The translations under genes and the position numbers were made by a program. This document shows positions 35,703-48,175 of a stretch of DNA of 64,000 nucleotides, piece by piece; positions within the stretch are counted from its first letter, which is position 1, and each line of letters opens with the position of its first letter. Below the pieces are notes generated by a model that had not been told where the DNA came from, ran no database searches, and saw only the letters and a program-made list of their open reading frames with translations. The stretch is from Epiperipatus broadwayi (Eukaryota; Onychophora; Udeonychophora; Euonychophora; Peripatidae), in the NCBI GenBank assembly GCA_028023455.1, contig JAQFVV010006238.1:4968572-5032571 (forward strand), read 5' to 3'.

Positions 35703-36050
35703 TACATCGTACAGGCTTAAACCTGCATTTATATATGTAATATATTCGGGATTCGAACTCAGACTTTCACACAACCCACTACTCTCAGAGCCATCTCATA
35801 TTGCTGACCCACCTGATTACACACATGTTGAAAAGATAAATATTCACCAATATACGTATTTCATGTTAAACTAGCAATCATCAGTTAGTCTAGATTACTA
35901 TCCTCACACATATATACAATCAGTGCTCAGCTTTATATTAAGATAGCCAATCTTCATACTTTAATGGACAGGCTTCAAACTATTCTAACTCACAACTTTT
36001 CAGCCTCCCATTTCATTGAAAATCTGATGATGGAACATTTAATTATTCAC
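35703..36050 (-). mobile_element. SINE family B, near full-length copy
   Basis: The family edge TTAATACATCGTACAGGCTT is followed by the B-box complement GGGATTCGAACTCAGAC, an exact match to the eukaryotic B-box consensus GTTCGAATCC. GCTGACCCACCTGATTAC comes next, then the ribozyme (35845-35889), and the leader block TTTCATTGAAAATCTGATGA near 36010. Confidence 0.82.
35845..35889 (-). ncRNA. Hammerhead-ribozyme-like motif (B, boxes intact)
   Basis: The minus strand has CTGATGA (complement of 35878-35884), a partly paired stem II (TTGCT/AACAT), GAAA (complement of 35859-35862), stem III ATA/TAT around CG, and cleavage after A (complement of 35851). Stem I pairs ACTAA with TTGGT over 5 bp (one G-U). 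The TA in place of the usual GTC or ATC triplet is permitted by the NUH rule but often slower. Confidence 0.55.
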
Positions 36051-36059
36051 ACACCAATT

Positions 36060-37140
36060 AAATCACGATTTACATTTTGTACAAACGTTCGCTTTAAAAG
36101 TATTTATTGATCCTAATGTGCTATTGGCTAATTGTCTGTTGAGATATTTTATTTTACTCGCTTCTGTCATTCGTGATTTACACTATTATATAAGTTTAAA
36201 TAACAAATTAAACAATCCGTATTTTAAAAGTTAAAATATTTAAAACCTAGTAAAATAGATAGCCGAACTGCAGTGAGAAAAACTGAATGTTATATCATTT
36301 GCTATAATGAATGACAACTGATTTGAGTCTCTTTGACGTATTTTTTTTTAAGATATAAAAATTATACTTTGTCAAAAGTTGTTAAAAGAAACATTCCTGA
36401 TTTCAGCTAGAGAATGACTTGAGGTTACTACAGATATTGTTAAGTCTGACAGATATATTGTAGTATAAAAATAAAATATTTATTAGAAAATACAGACATA
36501 ATTATTAGCTGCATTACTTTTTTGAAAGTTTGCCTGTAGCAGATATATAATTTTTGTGCAAAGATTTAAAAAAAATTGTTATATCAATTGACAGTCAGGA
36601 TTTAGTAACGTGATTATTTCTAGTTTAAACATAGCTATAGATAATATAATATTTTTATGTTATCATTTGAAATTATTATAATAAGGTGGTGATAGTTCTT
36701 TACCACTCAAACCTACATGCTGTAAGTAATGACAAAACAATATTTATAAAATATGATAAGACGTGAATATTTAATGGTAAATTGATATTAAAATATGAAA
36801 CTCATTTTCCAGAAGAATCGTGATTATTTTTATTGTTTAAGCAGAAGACAGTTAAATATTAATTATTAGAAATTACAGTATGCAAGTGTCAATTTTTTCT
36901 CCCCTCAAATGCCACACATCATTATTCAATATGATGAGAAGTCATCTGTAACCAGTTTATGACAAATTGGCATTATTTTGATAGTGGACTCATTTTCTAG
37001 AGGAATCATAAGATAACTTGTAATCATTTTTGTAGCAGCCAGCCAAATATCAACTACTGTAATCTAATAAAAAATAAAACACTTTCCTACTTACAAAAGA
37101 GCTCTCCAATAGTATCTTAAAAACAATGATAAAAGTTATT
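36060..37140. other. AT-rich DNA with a weak two-copy repeat
   Basis: CTCATTTTCCAGAAGAATCG (about 36800) and CTCATTTTCTAGAGGAATCA (about 36988) mark a loose duplication about 190 bp apart. No genes were seen. Confidence 0.5.
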
Positions 37141-37265
37141 AAAACAGGCAAAACTCTCCATACAGTAGTGCCACTCAGTGCCAACCAGAGTAATCAATGT
37201 ATGGAGAGTTTTTCCTGTTTTAATAACAGTTATGTGCTAGCAGAAGAAATGGTGATCATGTAATG
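37141..37265. mobile_element. Foldback family A, minimal deletion copy
   Basis: Arms of 21-23 bp (AAAACAGGCAAAACTCTCCA and its mirror at 37199-37221) enclose only the first part of the left arm. The ribozyme centre is deleted. The shared downstream tail (TTATGTGCTAGCAGAAG, TGGTGATCATG) is kept, so the family boundary lies beyond the arm. Confidence 0.8.
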
Positions 37266-37317
37266 ATAAAAGTTGTTGTTAAAAGATTGTTTTTCATTTT
37301 CTTCTATTTTTTTTTTT

Positions 37318-37562
37318 TTAGCTAAAAACAAGCAAATACCTATAATCTATCATTTATGTATAGCTTCCTAAAAAAACAATTCCAGGCCTATTTGAAACGT
37401 GGATAGAATTTCTACAGTTATCTGTTTCAGTTCAAACCTTAGCTAAAAATGAACAAATATTTATGATCTACTAATTTTGTATAGCTATCTGAAAGAACAA
37501 TCACAAAACAGTTTTAAATCTGAAAACATTGTTGATCCTTTTCTGGCCCAAATTCAAACCTT
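37318..37562. repeat. Two-copy tandem repeat, about 120 bp
   Basis: TTAGCTAAAAACAAGCAAAT ... GTATAGCTTCCTAAAAAAACAATC-like sequence recurs at about 37440 as TTAGCTAAAAATGAACAAAT. A third partial start (CAAACCTTAGGTC) follows. Confidence 0.7.
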
Positions 37563-37569
37563 AGGTCAT

Positions 37570-38760
37570 GAACATAATATAAGCTTCCATAGTGTTGCAA
37601 GAGATTTAAAAATTTAGCATTCTACTGAAAATATTTTTCAGCATTTGTTATCTTCTTTTATTAATACTTTGATTTTTTAATAAGTGCTTTAACTTAAACT
37701 TACTGAAATAAATATTTTGTCTATTATATGCACATTTCTTAAAAAATTAACTTGATTATTTTGTCTTATATTAGTTCTTAACATAACAGTTTATTAACAT
37801 TCATGTTATGATTTTAGAAAAGTGATAGAATATATATCAAAAAGATGGTCAGAAATGACAATCTATTTCCAATGATAAATAAATAAATAATGATATGATT
37901 TATTGTTTATGAATTCATAAGCAGGTTTAGCACCAAAAGTAACTAATCCTTAATTAAACTAATATTTTCAGGATCTTAAACAATGGTACTAACATGTTGT
38001 GGCTTCTTTCTGAAACATTATTTACTAGATACTCCAATCTGATTATAAACATGAAATTAATATAGTTTAATGTAAATGTATTTAAATAAAATAAATCACC
38101 TTCTCTCTGGATTGTTAATAAATAGCCCTCTATATTTTAACAAAAGGTTAAAAATAGAATGTACCTATATAGATGGATTCATTTTATTCTTGATCCTTTG
38201 TTAATATACAATGTGTTATTTATTCACAGTACTGAGTTACAGTGGTTTACTTCTCTTAATTACACACACACAAGCATGTGTACAATATATATATATATAT
38301 AATACAAATCAATGTCTGTATTTCTTCAAAATAATATAAATAAACTTATAAATAAATATTAAAAAATACAGTAATTAAAATTTTTTAAAAAAATGTTACT
38401 GCTTTTGACTATCCTCGTTGTCTTTATCAATTAATACTTTAATACTAAGTGACGTTTATATTTTTTTGTGCTTTTTTAAAAAAAATTAATTACTATATTT
38501 TCTAATATTTATTTATAAGTTTATATATATAGTAAATAGATATCTAAAAATTGTACAATTTTTAAATTACTCATAACAAAAGTCTTTTTAGAATTTTTTT
38601 CGTAGAAAACAATTAAGAAACTGATAATTCTATTAAATGGCAAGAGTTCAAGGCTTCCTTTCATCTTTGTATCTAGCTGAGAAGTGAGATGTATTTTTTG
38701 ACTAATAATTGGGTGAGTTGCTAGATTAACTATGAACTGATTTTTGAGTTTAAAGTAGTA
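37570..38760. other. AT-rich DNA, short (TA)n at 38288-38302
   Basis: No gene or repeat family could be supported. Confidence 0.6.
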
Positions 38761-38764
38761 TCTG

Positions 38765-38880
38765 TTATGTCTTGCATTGTTAGCTGAGAGGTGTCACAGC
38801 CACCATGCAAGCAAGTAGTTGGTTGCAGACGGTTGTGGGTTTGCGTCCCGGCCGATGCTATGACATATGAAAAAAAAGTA
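38765..38880 (+). mobile_element. tRNA-derived SINE family C, copy C3
   Basis: ATGTCTTGCATTGTTAGCTG (leader and A-box region), then a long arm AAGCAAGTAGTTGGTTGCAG, the B box GTGGGTTTGCGTCCC, CGATGCTATGACATATG, and an A-rich tail. It shares the TTAGC subfamily mark with copy C4. Confidence 0.82.
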
Positions 38881-38889
38881 ATATCTGTT

Positions 38890-39990
38890 ATGCTTATAAT
38901 ATAGATCAGCAAGTTAAGAAAATAATCACTTAACCATATTAAAAAAAGATGTGAGTCAACTCAAAGATGGCTACAACACACTATAAAATGGGCAATTTTT
39001 AAGTTATCATAGTGAATTTAGGCTCATTTTAAAGCTTAAAAAGTACCATAAGATACTGCCCTCTCTAGGGTTATTTTACAAGTAAAAAGTCAATAATATT
39101 GATGTAAGAAGCTGCACCAATGGGAGAAGGCAGGATTTTCTAGATGCTGATTGGTTGATTCTCATTTTGAAGAAAGGAAGAGTGCTTGTCAATAATTTTC
39201 ACTGCTTCAGCTTCTTTGTTTTGATTTTGAAAATGAAAATGTTGTTTTAGAGTGGTTTTTTAATATTTCGTTTTACATATTATAAATTATTTTGCTAAAA
39301 TATGCTGAAAATAAAATTATTTCATAAAAATAGTTAAGATTTTAGTAAAAATTCTTTACTTTTACACGAATGTAAATTAAGAAAGAAAATCACTGACATA
39401 CTTAACATTTTCTAATAGGTTACAGACATTCTTTTTAGATTGTCCACTATCAAATATTTTTATAGTTCTAAATAGAAATTATTTCTGAAAAAACTTTTGT
39501 TCACTTCCATAATCTGACAAATTATCAATATACTTTTTACAAATGAAACTAAAATGAATATAATATTAAAAAATGAATATTTTTACTGCTGATTCTGTAA
39601 TTGACCAATCAAAAGTTTAGAGCTTTAACTCACTCAACCAACCAGAATTTAGGCAATGAAAAGGTTAAGTCTATGCTTTTTTTGGTACTTACATGTTAGT
39701 TTTGCAACATGTATTAAACCTGCTGCGCCTTTTTTATTTATATCACTTTGCTGATAACTTTCTAATCTTGTGATATGACTAAATAACATGTATACTTGGA
39801 TCTTGTACAAACTTAAGATGTTAAATTTGTCAAAATGGACAATGTGTACATGATATTTTTGCAAGATTTACAAAGTTATCTTATCGGAAGTCAGAATATG
39901 TATATGAAAAGGCATAGCAGTTCTAATATGTGACAGAAATTGCATCAGATTAAATCTAACACTACTAAAAATATTAATTTCTAACAATAC
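38890..39990. other. AT-rich DNA, nothing recognised
   Basis: The open frames near 39649-40131 consist largely of minisatellite sequence. No motif was seen. Confidence 0.6.
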
Positions 39991-40270
39991 TAAAATATGA
40001 ATTACACACAAAAAATATAAAATATGACATGGAATATTAAATTCTAACAATACTAAAAATATAAATTTCACCCAAAAATCAATCTTAAAAGGAACTTTTT
40101 TAACAATACTAAAAATATGAGTTTTACACAAAAAATATAAAATGACATGGAATATTAATTTTTAACAATACTAAAAATATAAATTTCAACCAAAAATCAT
40201 TCTTAAAAAGTACATTTTTAACAATAGTAAAAATATTGATTTGACTTAAAAATGTAAAATATGACATGCC
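39955..40270. repeat. Minisatellite, period about 118 bp
   Basis: The unit begins near GACATGGAATATTAA (about 40026, 40144 and a partial at 40262) and contains two TTTAACAATACTAAAAATAT sub-blocks, so it is itself an internal near-duplicate. Confidence 0.85.
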
Positions 40271-40463
40271 GTTATGAAATTTCCAAATGTTATTTTAAAT
40301 ATGGACAAAACAATCACTAAATTACAAAATACCCTAAAATATTAAAAAAAAATCCATAAAACATACACATATGGTATACTTACTATATGATATATAATAG
40401 GAACTGTCACAATGAAACAATCAATTTGTCAGTTTTACTTTAGTTTAAGTGGATAATTTCCCC

Positions 40464-40839
40464 CCAAAATGAAGGCTAAAAGTAAAATTTTTATTTTTCA
40501 CAAAATACAAACTTACTTAACATATGATTGTATTTAATGGTTCACATGAAAAAGAGAATAACTGGCACTTTCTACTTTAGCACTTTTATAGGCCTTCCAG
40601 CAGTTGGAATAAATCATCAATCCTTCTTCCACATTTTGTTTGGCAGCTTTCATAAGAGTTACCATTGTTCTATCATTAATTGTCATGATAAAGTACTCAT
40701 CGGTCTCTCTGCACAAGCCACCAAACATCTACTGTTCAAAAAGAATTTGTCAAGCTTGGTTTTGAAAAGGCTCTCATCAATTTTGACAATTTTTCTAGGG
40801 CCTGCAATTTTACTTTTTTTTAAAAATAATTTTTTTTTT
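40464..40839 (-). pseudogene. Merlin-like (IS1016/IS1595-type) transposase relic, copy 1
   Basis: On the minus strand: GPRKIVKIDESLF (first catalytic Asp block, about 40805-40765), then after a frame change MFGGLCRETDEYFIMTINDR (40728-40670) and GLMIYSNCWKAYKSA (about 40620-40575), ending with FHVNH. These match the ISXO2/IS1595-type DDE domain of Merlin elements, where the second block is normally SDCW or similar. The second catalytic Asp is Asn here. N- and C-terminal parts are missing, and there is a frameshift between the first two blocks. This is a dead fragment of a cut-and-paste transposase. Confidence 0.82.
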
Positions 40840-41190
40840 CCAAAATGGAGACTAAAAGTAAAATTTATATTTTTCTCAAAATGCACACTTACTTAACACA
40901 TGATTGTATTTGTGGTTCACATGAAAATGACTGTAATCAGAATTTAATAATTCAGTACTTTTATAGACCTTCCAACAATCAGAAAAAAATGTCAATCCTT
41001 TCATATTTTTTTGGAAGCTTCCATAAGAGTTGCTACTATCCTATCATTAATTGTCATAATAAAAGTCATTGGTCTCATTGCATAAGCCACCAAACATCCA
41101 CTCTTTATGAAGAATTTGTCCAGATTGGTTTTGAAAAGGCTCTCATCAATTTTATTAGGGCCTCCAATTTTACATTTTCTTGAAAATATA
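40840..41190 (-). pseudogene. Merlin-like transposase relic, copy 2 (tandem)
   Basis: The same segment is repeated about 376 bp downstream. The minus strand reads NKIDESLFKTNLDKFF (about 41150-41105), AYAMRPMTFIMTINDR after a small deletion, and FSDCWKVYKST (about 40990-40960), then HFHVNHKYNHVLS. Unlike copy 1, the Asp of SDCW is kept. Indels break the frame. The shared boundary CCAAAATGGAGACTAAAAGT shows the pair arose by tandem duplication of one truncated element. Confidence 0.8.
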
Positions 41191-41349
41191 CAACAGCATT
41201 AATTTCAGTAGTGGGTAAAAATTGTTGAATCAAAACTATGATTACAAATGAAGTTAAAAATGGTTTAAAAATGCAATTGTCAGCACTAAAGATCTTGTCA
41301 AAAAGAAACCTAGACAATAAGCAAGAGTGTAAAATTATCACAAAAACAT

Positions 41350-41625
41350 CCCCACATTATTGGATGAGATCAGATTAGATCATAGGATGTGATTGCAAGG
41401 TTACACATTTATCTTGTATGTGAAAAGGCATATCATCTCCATGACATTGCAGGACTAATATTTAACTACTGTTATCACACACAAAAAAAACACACATTAT
41501 TGGATGAGATCGAATCAGATCACAGGGTATATTTGATATAATCACAAACAAATTTATCACATATGTGAAAAGGTGTACCATCTTCTCAATATTGCAGGAC
41601 TAATATGTAACTACCCTTTTTTAAA
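41350..41625. repeat. Two-copy tandem repeat, about 140 bp
   Basis: ACATTATTGGATGAGATC (41353 and 41493) begins each unit. Each also contains TATGTGAAAAGG and TTGCAGGACTAATAT. A related piece (TATATGAAAAGGCATAGCAG) lies at 39901, on the far side of the Merlin relics, so the repeat may derive from that element's ends. Confidence 0.75.
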
Positions 41626-41629
41626 ATTA

Positions 41630-44480
41630 AAATCATATAGTGAGTTTTTTTTATTTCAAATATGAATATGTGCTGCTTCAAATTTTATATATAACTGATT
41701 CATTTTGCCAATTTCTTATGTTTTTATTTTTATCTGAAACATATTTTCAGGTAAAACAATACTTACCATAGACTTACATTATGTAATACACACACATATA
41801 TAATTCCAGCTCATAACACTAACAGGAGAAAATACAGAACTATTCATCTACATATCAATAAAGCAAATCAGTTCAACTATACTGTCACCATTTTTTTTTA
41901 GCAATGGCTTGTTACTAAGCAATTATAAATAAGTAGCATTGTAGTTGAATTGTATTATTTTATTGAAATGTTGATGAGATATTATATTTTTTATTTATAT
42001 ACAATTTATAATATATTATATATCATATTTGTTAATAAATCGCATATATAAGTACTAAATAAATTGAAATTATATTGATAAGATTAAAAATAGGGTAAAT
42101 AGGTTGTGAGACAATGATACACTCCATTGTAGAAATAAGTTAAACAAAGAATGAAAATTAAATTCTGTAAATCAAATGAGTTTTAATTACATGTAAAAAA
42201 TTGTTATCAATTATTTGATAAAACCCAGGCAAGAAAATTAGTTGGAGTCAAAGTACCAAAATAAGTATTTGCTTGTTATTTGGCTATTATTAATGCCATT
42301 AAAATTAGAAATAAAGGGTTAGATTTATAATGAGAAAAAGCTAAATGAAGTAAAGAGAGATAATTCTGTAAATGAGATAAAAAGATTTTTGGTTTCAAAA
42401 GAGGTTCTCTTTACATTGTTTTAAGAAGCTACATTATGTTGTCTGGTGAGATACAATCACGATTCCTTTTGGAGAATTCCTTTCCCACTACTGTCTTTCT
42501 ATTTGCATTACCATAAAACCATATCCATTCCACAAAAGAAGAGGAATAATCAGCAAGCTAGTTGAGGACATACTTCAATTATGAATGCAGACTTTTGAAA
42601 ATATTATATTGCGAGTAACAACAGATTGCTGTTAATAGCACAACCCTATTCCAGTTGAATTATTTACAATCTGGCCAACTGCTAGAGCTCATGTTATCCA
42701 ATGTTTGTCAGACTTCACCAAAGGAACAGTATCTGAATTTTTGACTGGGTAAATATAAACTATATTATGAATGTGCAATTACTGTGATAAAATCCATTAG
42801 TCAATTTTGTTTAAAATTATTCATTAAAACTAGAACTGTTAGTAAAGTAAAATAGAAGCAAGGAAGTATATCATGTATAAATAAGCCAACTTCCATGGTG
42901 ATGTGGTTCTCTTTCTCTTATAAATATGTCTACCACTTGATAATATTTCTTTTAAAACCATATATATATATATATATATATAATTGCTTTGTTTTTATTA
43001 TATATTTATTAGTATTATTATTTAATCATTATATAATTTAAGGAAGTTAGATTTGAACTATTCCTTAGGGCATATTGAAGATTAGTTATTTTATATGAGC
43101 ATTAAAATTAGGGATTTCTTATAGATTGATTTGTTTTTCTAAGTAATCTTTGATGAAGAGAAATTTTGTATAATTAATAAATGCCACTTAGTTATGTGCA
43201 TCCAGGCCATCTTCTTTTCGAAATAGGTGTGAATCACTAACAATATTGAGTTACTTTAATCTCTATGTCTAGATTAATCAGTTTTTCTCACTTGGCTCCT
43301 GGTGTTGTCTCACACTGATTGTTATCTGCTGTTTTCCTTTTAATATTGCCAATTTAATGTTATTTTGAGAATCCACACATCTTTCGGAAATGTCCATATA
43401 TTTTGCTCCATATTTAATGTTTATTTAGAATAAGGATTGTGTTGAGTAATAACTGATTGTAATGGCCCTTAAGCTAAAGAGTAATTAAGTGTGAGGGATT
43501 TAAATTTATGGATCGAATCACTTCATTTTATTTTATTAAGATGTGAAATTAATAAAAGACTTATAAAACTAATTCTTACATTTTTATTTGCAATTTGTTA
43601 TAAATTTAAACTCTTAAATTTTACAACTACATTTCATTATCCATCTACTAATCTTGCAATACATTAGAGGGTGTAATAAAAATTGTACCTATGCTGTATG
43701 TTTGAAAACTTAAACGACTATTTTATTGTGGCATGTATGATTACTAGTAAAATAAATTATGACCTGCTTCCTAAAGATGGAAAAATGAGATTATTCTTGG
43801 TGTCTGGTTCCAGGCTTTAGTCTGGTGGTAACCCACTAGTGGACATGCATTTTATGTACTCATTAACTCTCCACATAGTAATTATTAGAATTAAAATAGA
43901 AAACAGCACTCCAACGTAAAGGTTTTATAAATGTAAAACATCCTGAGAGAAGGAAGAGAGAAAGAGTAGTATTTTGAAACAGTAAGATGCACTCTCGCTT
44001 ACATCTTACCTACCCTCATACACTATTTTAAACCCTAAACTTATCATAGTGTGTGCGTACTGCACATATATACTGAAATATCACCTAATTTAGACTTGTA
44101 ATGGGGTAATGTGGATTTTAACATAATTAAATTTTTTTAAATGGTTTTATTTCAAACTGTCAAATATATACATATTCATTTAAAAGTAGGTCACATATTC
44201 TCATCTACACACATCCTGCGATAATATTTTAAAACTTAAATTAAATAATATTTTGTTATTTAAAGTTATTTTGTTTAGATCTACTTATTTTAGAAATATT
44301 ACATTCGTATTTGTTTTCATTTAATATGAAATAGTATTCAACTTTAAATAGATTTAAACATTTAGACTTTAAAAAGTGAATAATTTTGCTGTTTTATTTT
44401 AAAATCATGCCACAAATTTTATGTAGAAAATAAGTGAGGGCGAATAAAGAAAACAATAGTAACTAATTTTTTTTTCTCTC
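41630..44480. other. AT-rich DNA; (TA)n at 42959-42983
   Basis: No coding frame, RNA gene or repeat shared with the window was found. Confidence 0.6.
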
Positions 44481-44481
44481 A

Positions 44482-44580
44482 TATGTCACAGCATCGGCCG
44501 GGACGCAAAACCACAACCATCTGCAAACAACTACTGGCTTGCAAGGCGGCTACGATGACCTTACGGCTAACAACGCTTTT
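44482..44580 (-). mobile_element. tRNA-derived SINE family C, copy C4
   Basis: In the sense direction: GCGTTGTTAGCCGTAAGGTC, GCCGCCTTGCAAGCCAGTAG, a decayed B box in TGTGGTTTTGCGTCCC, CGATGCTGTGACATATGAG, and a tail of nine or more A. Confidence 0.83.
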
Positions 44581-44589
44581 AACCTGTGT

Positions 44590-47090
44590 TTATGCTGAGT
44601 TTTACTAATAGGTTTTTCCTATCAAGATTAAAATAACAGAGGTTCACTAGCAAATTTAATTAAATGATTATAATCAGAATATCTGAGAATAAAACTATGT
44701 CAAAAATTAATTAAAATCTAAATGCATTCCTTTGATTTCTGATTTAATTAATGTTATTGATTAATAGATTTTATCACTGAGGGCTATAGCATTGCATAGT
44801 CTTGGTATATAAGTAATGCAGATTCTTTGTTCTTTATTATTCTGCTAGATTAAAGAAAGAGAATTATTCTGTTAGTTTATTCTGCTGGCATTTATCATTA
44901 TATTTTCTCTGATTCTTCATTATTATTCTGCTTTATTCTTCTGATCCTTTCGGAGATGTTATTCTGCATTCCTTCATGAAGAATTATTGATTGAGAGTTA
45001 CCAGCAAGATATAAAAAGTTTGTCAAAAGAAATCACCTTACTGGATCCTAGATGGAAGTGAAATTTGTCAGCTTTAATAAAAGCCAACTTTAAAATGATG
45101 GAGCAGAAAAAGGCAGTGTGCTGTCTTCCCTCAGGAATGACTAGCTTGCCATCCATCTCACCATCTGACATCCCATTATACCATCTAATGCCCAACTTAC
45201 CCATCCTAATAGGTCAGAATACTGCTGATAAAACACATCTCTAATGCTGCCTAAACAATGCTACTGAAGCCCACGTAATCCATAAAATTAAAAAGGAATT
45301 GAAACCGCTCAAGGAATCCATTGAAGTCTTTAAAGTGCACAAGGATTTTTTTCTTAAAAGCCAAGGTAATAGAAATTAACTTGAGATATCTCAATAATCC
45401 CAATTTGCAGCTACTTTTGTTATATTTAATAATTATATTTATTCTTTTAGTTCTTTTAGTGCATGGGTAATTCCTACTTGGGTTAATATTTGCTTTATAT
45501 ATCTATTTATGCCTCATTTTAGTCTTTATTATAATGTGCTTGAATAAACCTCGCTGATCGATCCAACTATTCCCTTTCTTTTTATAATACTATTTTACAA
45601 CCACCATCTCAATGGAGACTTAATTGTTAAACTACCTCTTTTATTAATTGTTTTAAATATCTCTATGGTTATATCATCCGAGGGTTTATTCTTTATAAAA
45701 GTTTTTGCTTGGGAACGAAAGTACTGGATAATTCATTTTAGCCAAATATATTTTCTCTGTAAATTCTGTAAAAATATTTTAAATTAATCTAACTCAAGCA
45801 TGTGCGGGTAATGTAGGGACATTTTATATAAATGCTTGGTTATCTCACTATTCATTAAAATCACAATCACACATTTCCCTCCCTATTTTAATTGATATTA
45901 AAATATATTTTATATTTCATTATTCATTTAATTTTGATGAGAAGTATGCAGGCCATCAGAAAATAAAATTTAGAAGAGAGGTATCCTGCCCATTTATAAA
46001 CTATTTTTTTTAAAAAATTATTTATATATTTTATAATTAGTTGTGTGTTGCCAGTGAACATGCTGGGGTGTTGAGAATTACTTTTCTACTTTTTCAAGGT
46101 CATCAAGGGCTGAGACTGTACTCTATTTTTCTTTGTGGTTCCCAGTAGAGTGTGACATGAAATGACTCAATGAGAATAAATCATGTACGTCCCTACAGTC
46201 ATGAAGCTCCTGGGTGTGGGCGAGGCTTGGCTGTTCTAGGTGACCAGAGACCTCCCAGATAAATGGTAAACTGCCTATCCATGATCACAATAATTTTACC
46301 TATCCATGATCACAATAATTTTATTTAATTTCTTTTCTAAAGACACAGTTTCAACATACTGCACTCCATCCTTAGTATCTTATCTCGCTGGCACCACCAT
46401 ATACTTTCATTATTAATTTAGTACTACATTTATAGCTCTGTCTTATACTTAAAACTTTATAAGTTGCCCAAGTTATTCTCATATCAAATGCAAATATTTG
46501 CCCTACTACTTCTATTAGTTAATTCATTTTCTTTAGTGCTCTGCATAGCTCGCATATACTTATATTATCATAGTGCAATTAGGTATATTGTGATAACTCA
46601 ATCAAAGTATGGAATACCATAAAGTAATCTTTATATAGCTATAAAATTCATATGACTAACATTGTTAATAAATTAATGTCAATAAATATTATATTTGAAT
46701 TCATTCATTACATTTCTTTTATTCATTTAATCCTGCTGTCTGTTATACATCATATACACTGATATGTGTTTTTGGCACATCTATAGTTTTTATTAGGCAA
46801 ACCTCAGGCTATTTAGTTTAGAGTCTCTTGTTGCTCCATAACTACTGGAACTGGCAAGAAACTATTCTTTAGTAGCATCAGATGCATTATCATGTAGGTG
46901 GCACTGTGAGGTTTAGACTTTGGATTTGAACTTGGGGATTTCTAGGAGGCAACTCCTAGAATGTTATGTTTTGTGTTCTGGGTTTGTATTCTGCAGTGTG
47001 CTAACAAGGTAGATGAATCTGACTGTTACAATTTGGGAATTTGTAGATCAGTTGTGGTGATTAGGTAGGATCCAAGGGAGAATTCATAGT
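44590..47090. other. Unrecognised DNA; richer patches at 45000-45300 and 46060-46320
   Basis: The patch at 45000-45300 has a short LLDPRWK-like reading but no surrounding hAT-type context. 46060-46260 is the most GC-rich non-repeat patch here (around GTGGGCGAGGCTTGGC), with no motif. A 24-bp unit, TATCCATGATCACAATAATT plus TTAC, is duplicated at 46277-46324. Confidence 0.45.
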
Positions 47091-47449
47091 TGGTTAAAAA
47101 GTTCAATATCAAGAAAAACATGAATAAAGAGAAAAAGCCTGAAATCCATTGATGCTAGACAAAATCAATGAAATATAACATTACCGGGCTGCAACTTTTT
47201 GATTTTTTTTTATAATACAACATGATTTTTTTTTTATCGATTAAACAAATTTTGATTTTATTTATAACATCATTTCTTTATTATTTAACAAATTGTTATA
47301 TTAATTTTCGTTGTTGTTGTTGTTTTTTTTTTTGTAACCTCACATTTTTCTTTATTCCAATAAATTTTGCTAATTTAATTTTGTGTACCTTTTATTTTGA
47401 TGATTTTAAAACTTTGTACCATTTCACGATGTCCAAAAATTTGTTTTAA

Positions 47450-48070
47450 TCACACCACCAAAAAAATAGAATACAGTTATTTGCGACTTGTTTAGACTTT
47501 ATTCTACCTTTTCTTTCTTTTTTTTTTTTTTGCTTGACTAAATTGTTTTTTTATTCTTATTATGAAATCAAAAGTAACTTTTGTGTAGTTGGGGGTTAAA
47601 AAATTGTTTTGAAACACCCACCCTCGCATCAAGAATTGTAACAAAAAGTCAAGACCTTTTTTTTGTTGTTGTTGTTTTAAAAAAAAAATAACCTTTTTTT
47701 TGTTTCACTTTTGACTTTTGTTTATATTTCATTTGAATTAGCCTTTTCTTTTTTTTGACTTCTACAATAAAAACAGCTTACTTTTTGGGGGTCTTACCGT
47801 ACTGTTATTATTAACAAAAAGTACACCGAAAGAGTCATTTATTTCAAACCCCGACCTTGTTTGAAATAGAATGCAATCATTTGCCAATTGTTTCCAATTT
47901 TTTCAACCCCCTTTTTTTTTTTTTGGTTGAAAAAATTGTTTTTATCTTCTTATTAAATCAAAAGTTAAGTTTAGTGTTTTTTTTTTTTGGGAATAAAAAA
48001 ATCGTTTTCAAACTCCGATACTCAGAAAAGTAATTGGAACAAAAAGTCTGTAATTTCTGTCGATTTTCAA
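47450..48070. repeat. Internal imperfect tandem duplication, about 390-400 bp
   Basis: Within the insertion, ATAGAATACAGTTATTTGCG, then ATCAAAAGTAACTTTTGTG and GTAACAAAAAGTC recur as ATAGAATGCAATCATTTGCC, ATCAAAAGTTAAGTTTAGTG and GGAACAAAAAGTC. T-run lengths differ between the units. Confidence 0.65.
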
Positions 48071-48175
48071 CAACTTTTTTTTCTCAACCCTTTTGACGAT
48101 AAACTGCTTTGGGGGTGAGGGGGGATTAGGGGTTCCTACTTTGATAATATTAAGAAAAAGGAGTCATTTCTTTTA

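Noticed and set aside
45000-45300. hAT transposase (LLDPRWK-like reading)
   Set aside because: Only seven residues match and there is a stop immediately after; no other hAT motif lies nearby.
47222-47449. 75-codon frame within the unusual insertion
   Set aside because: Mostly Phe from T runs; no motif and no support.
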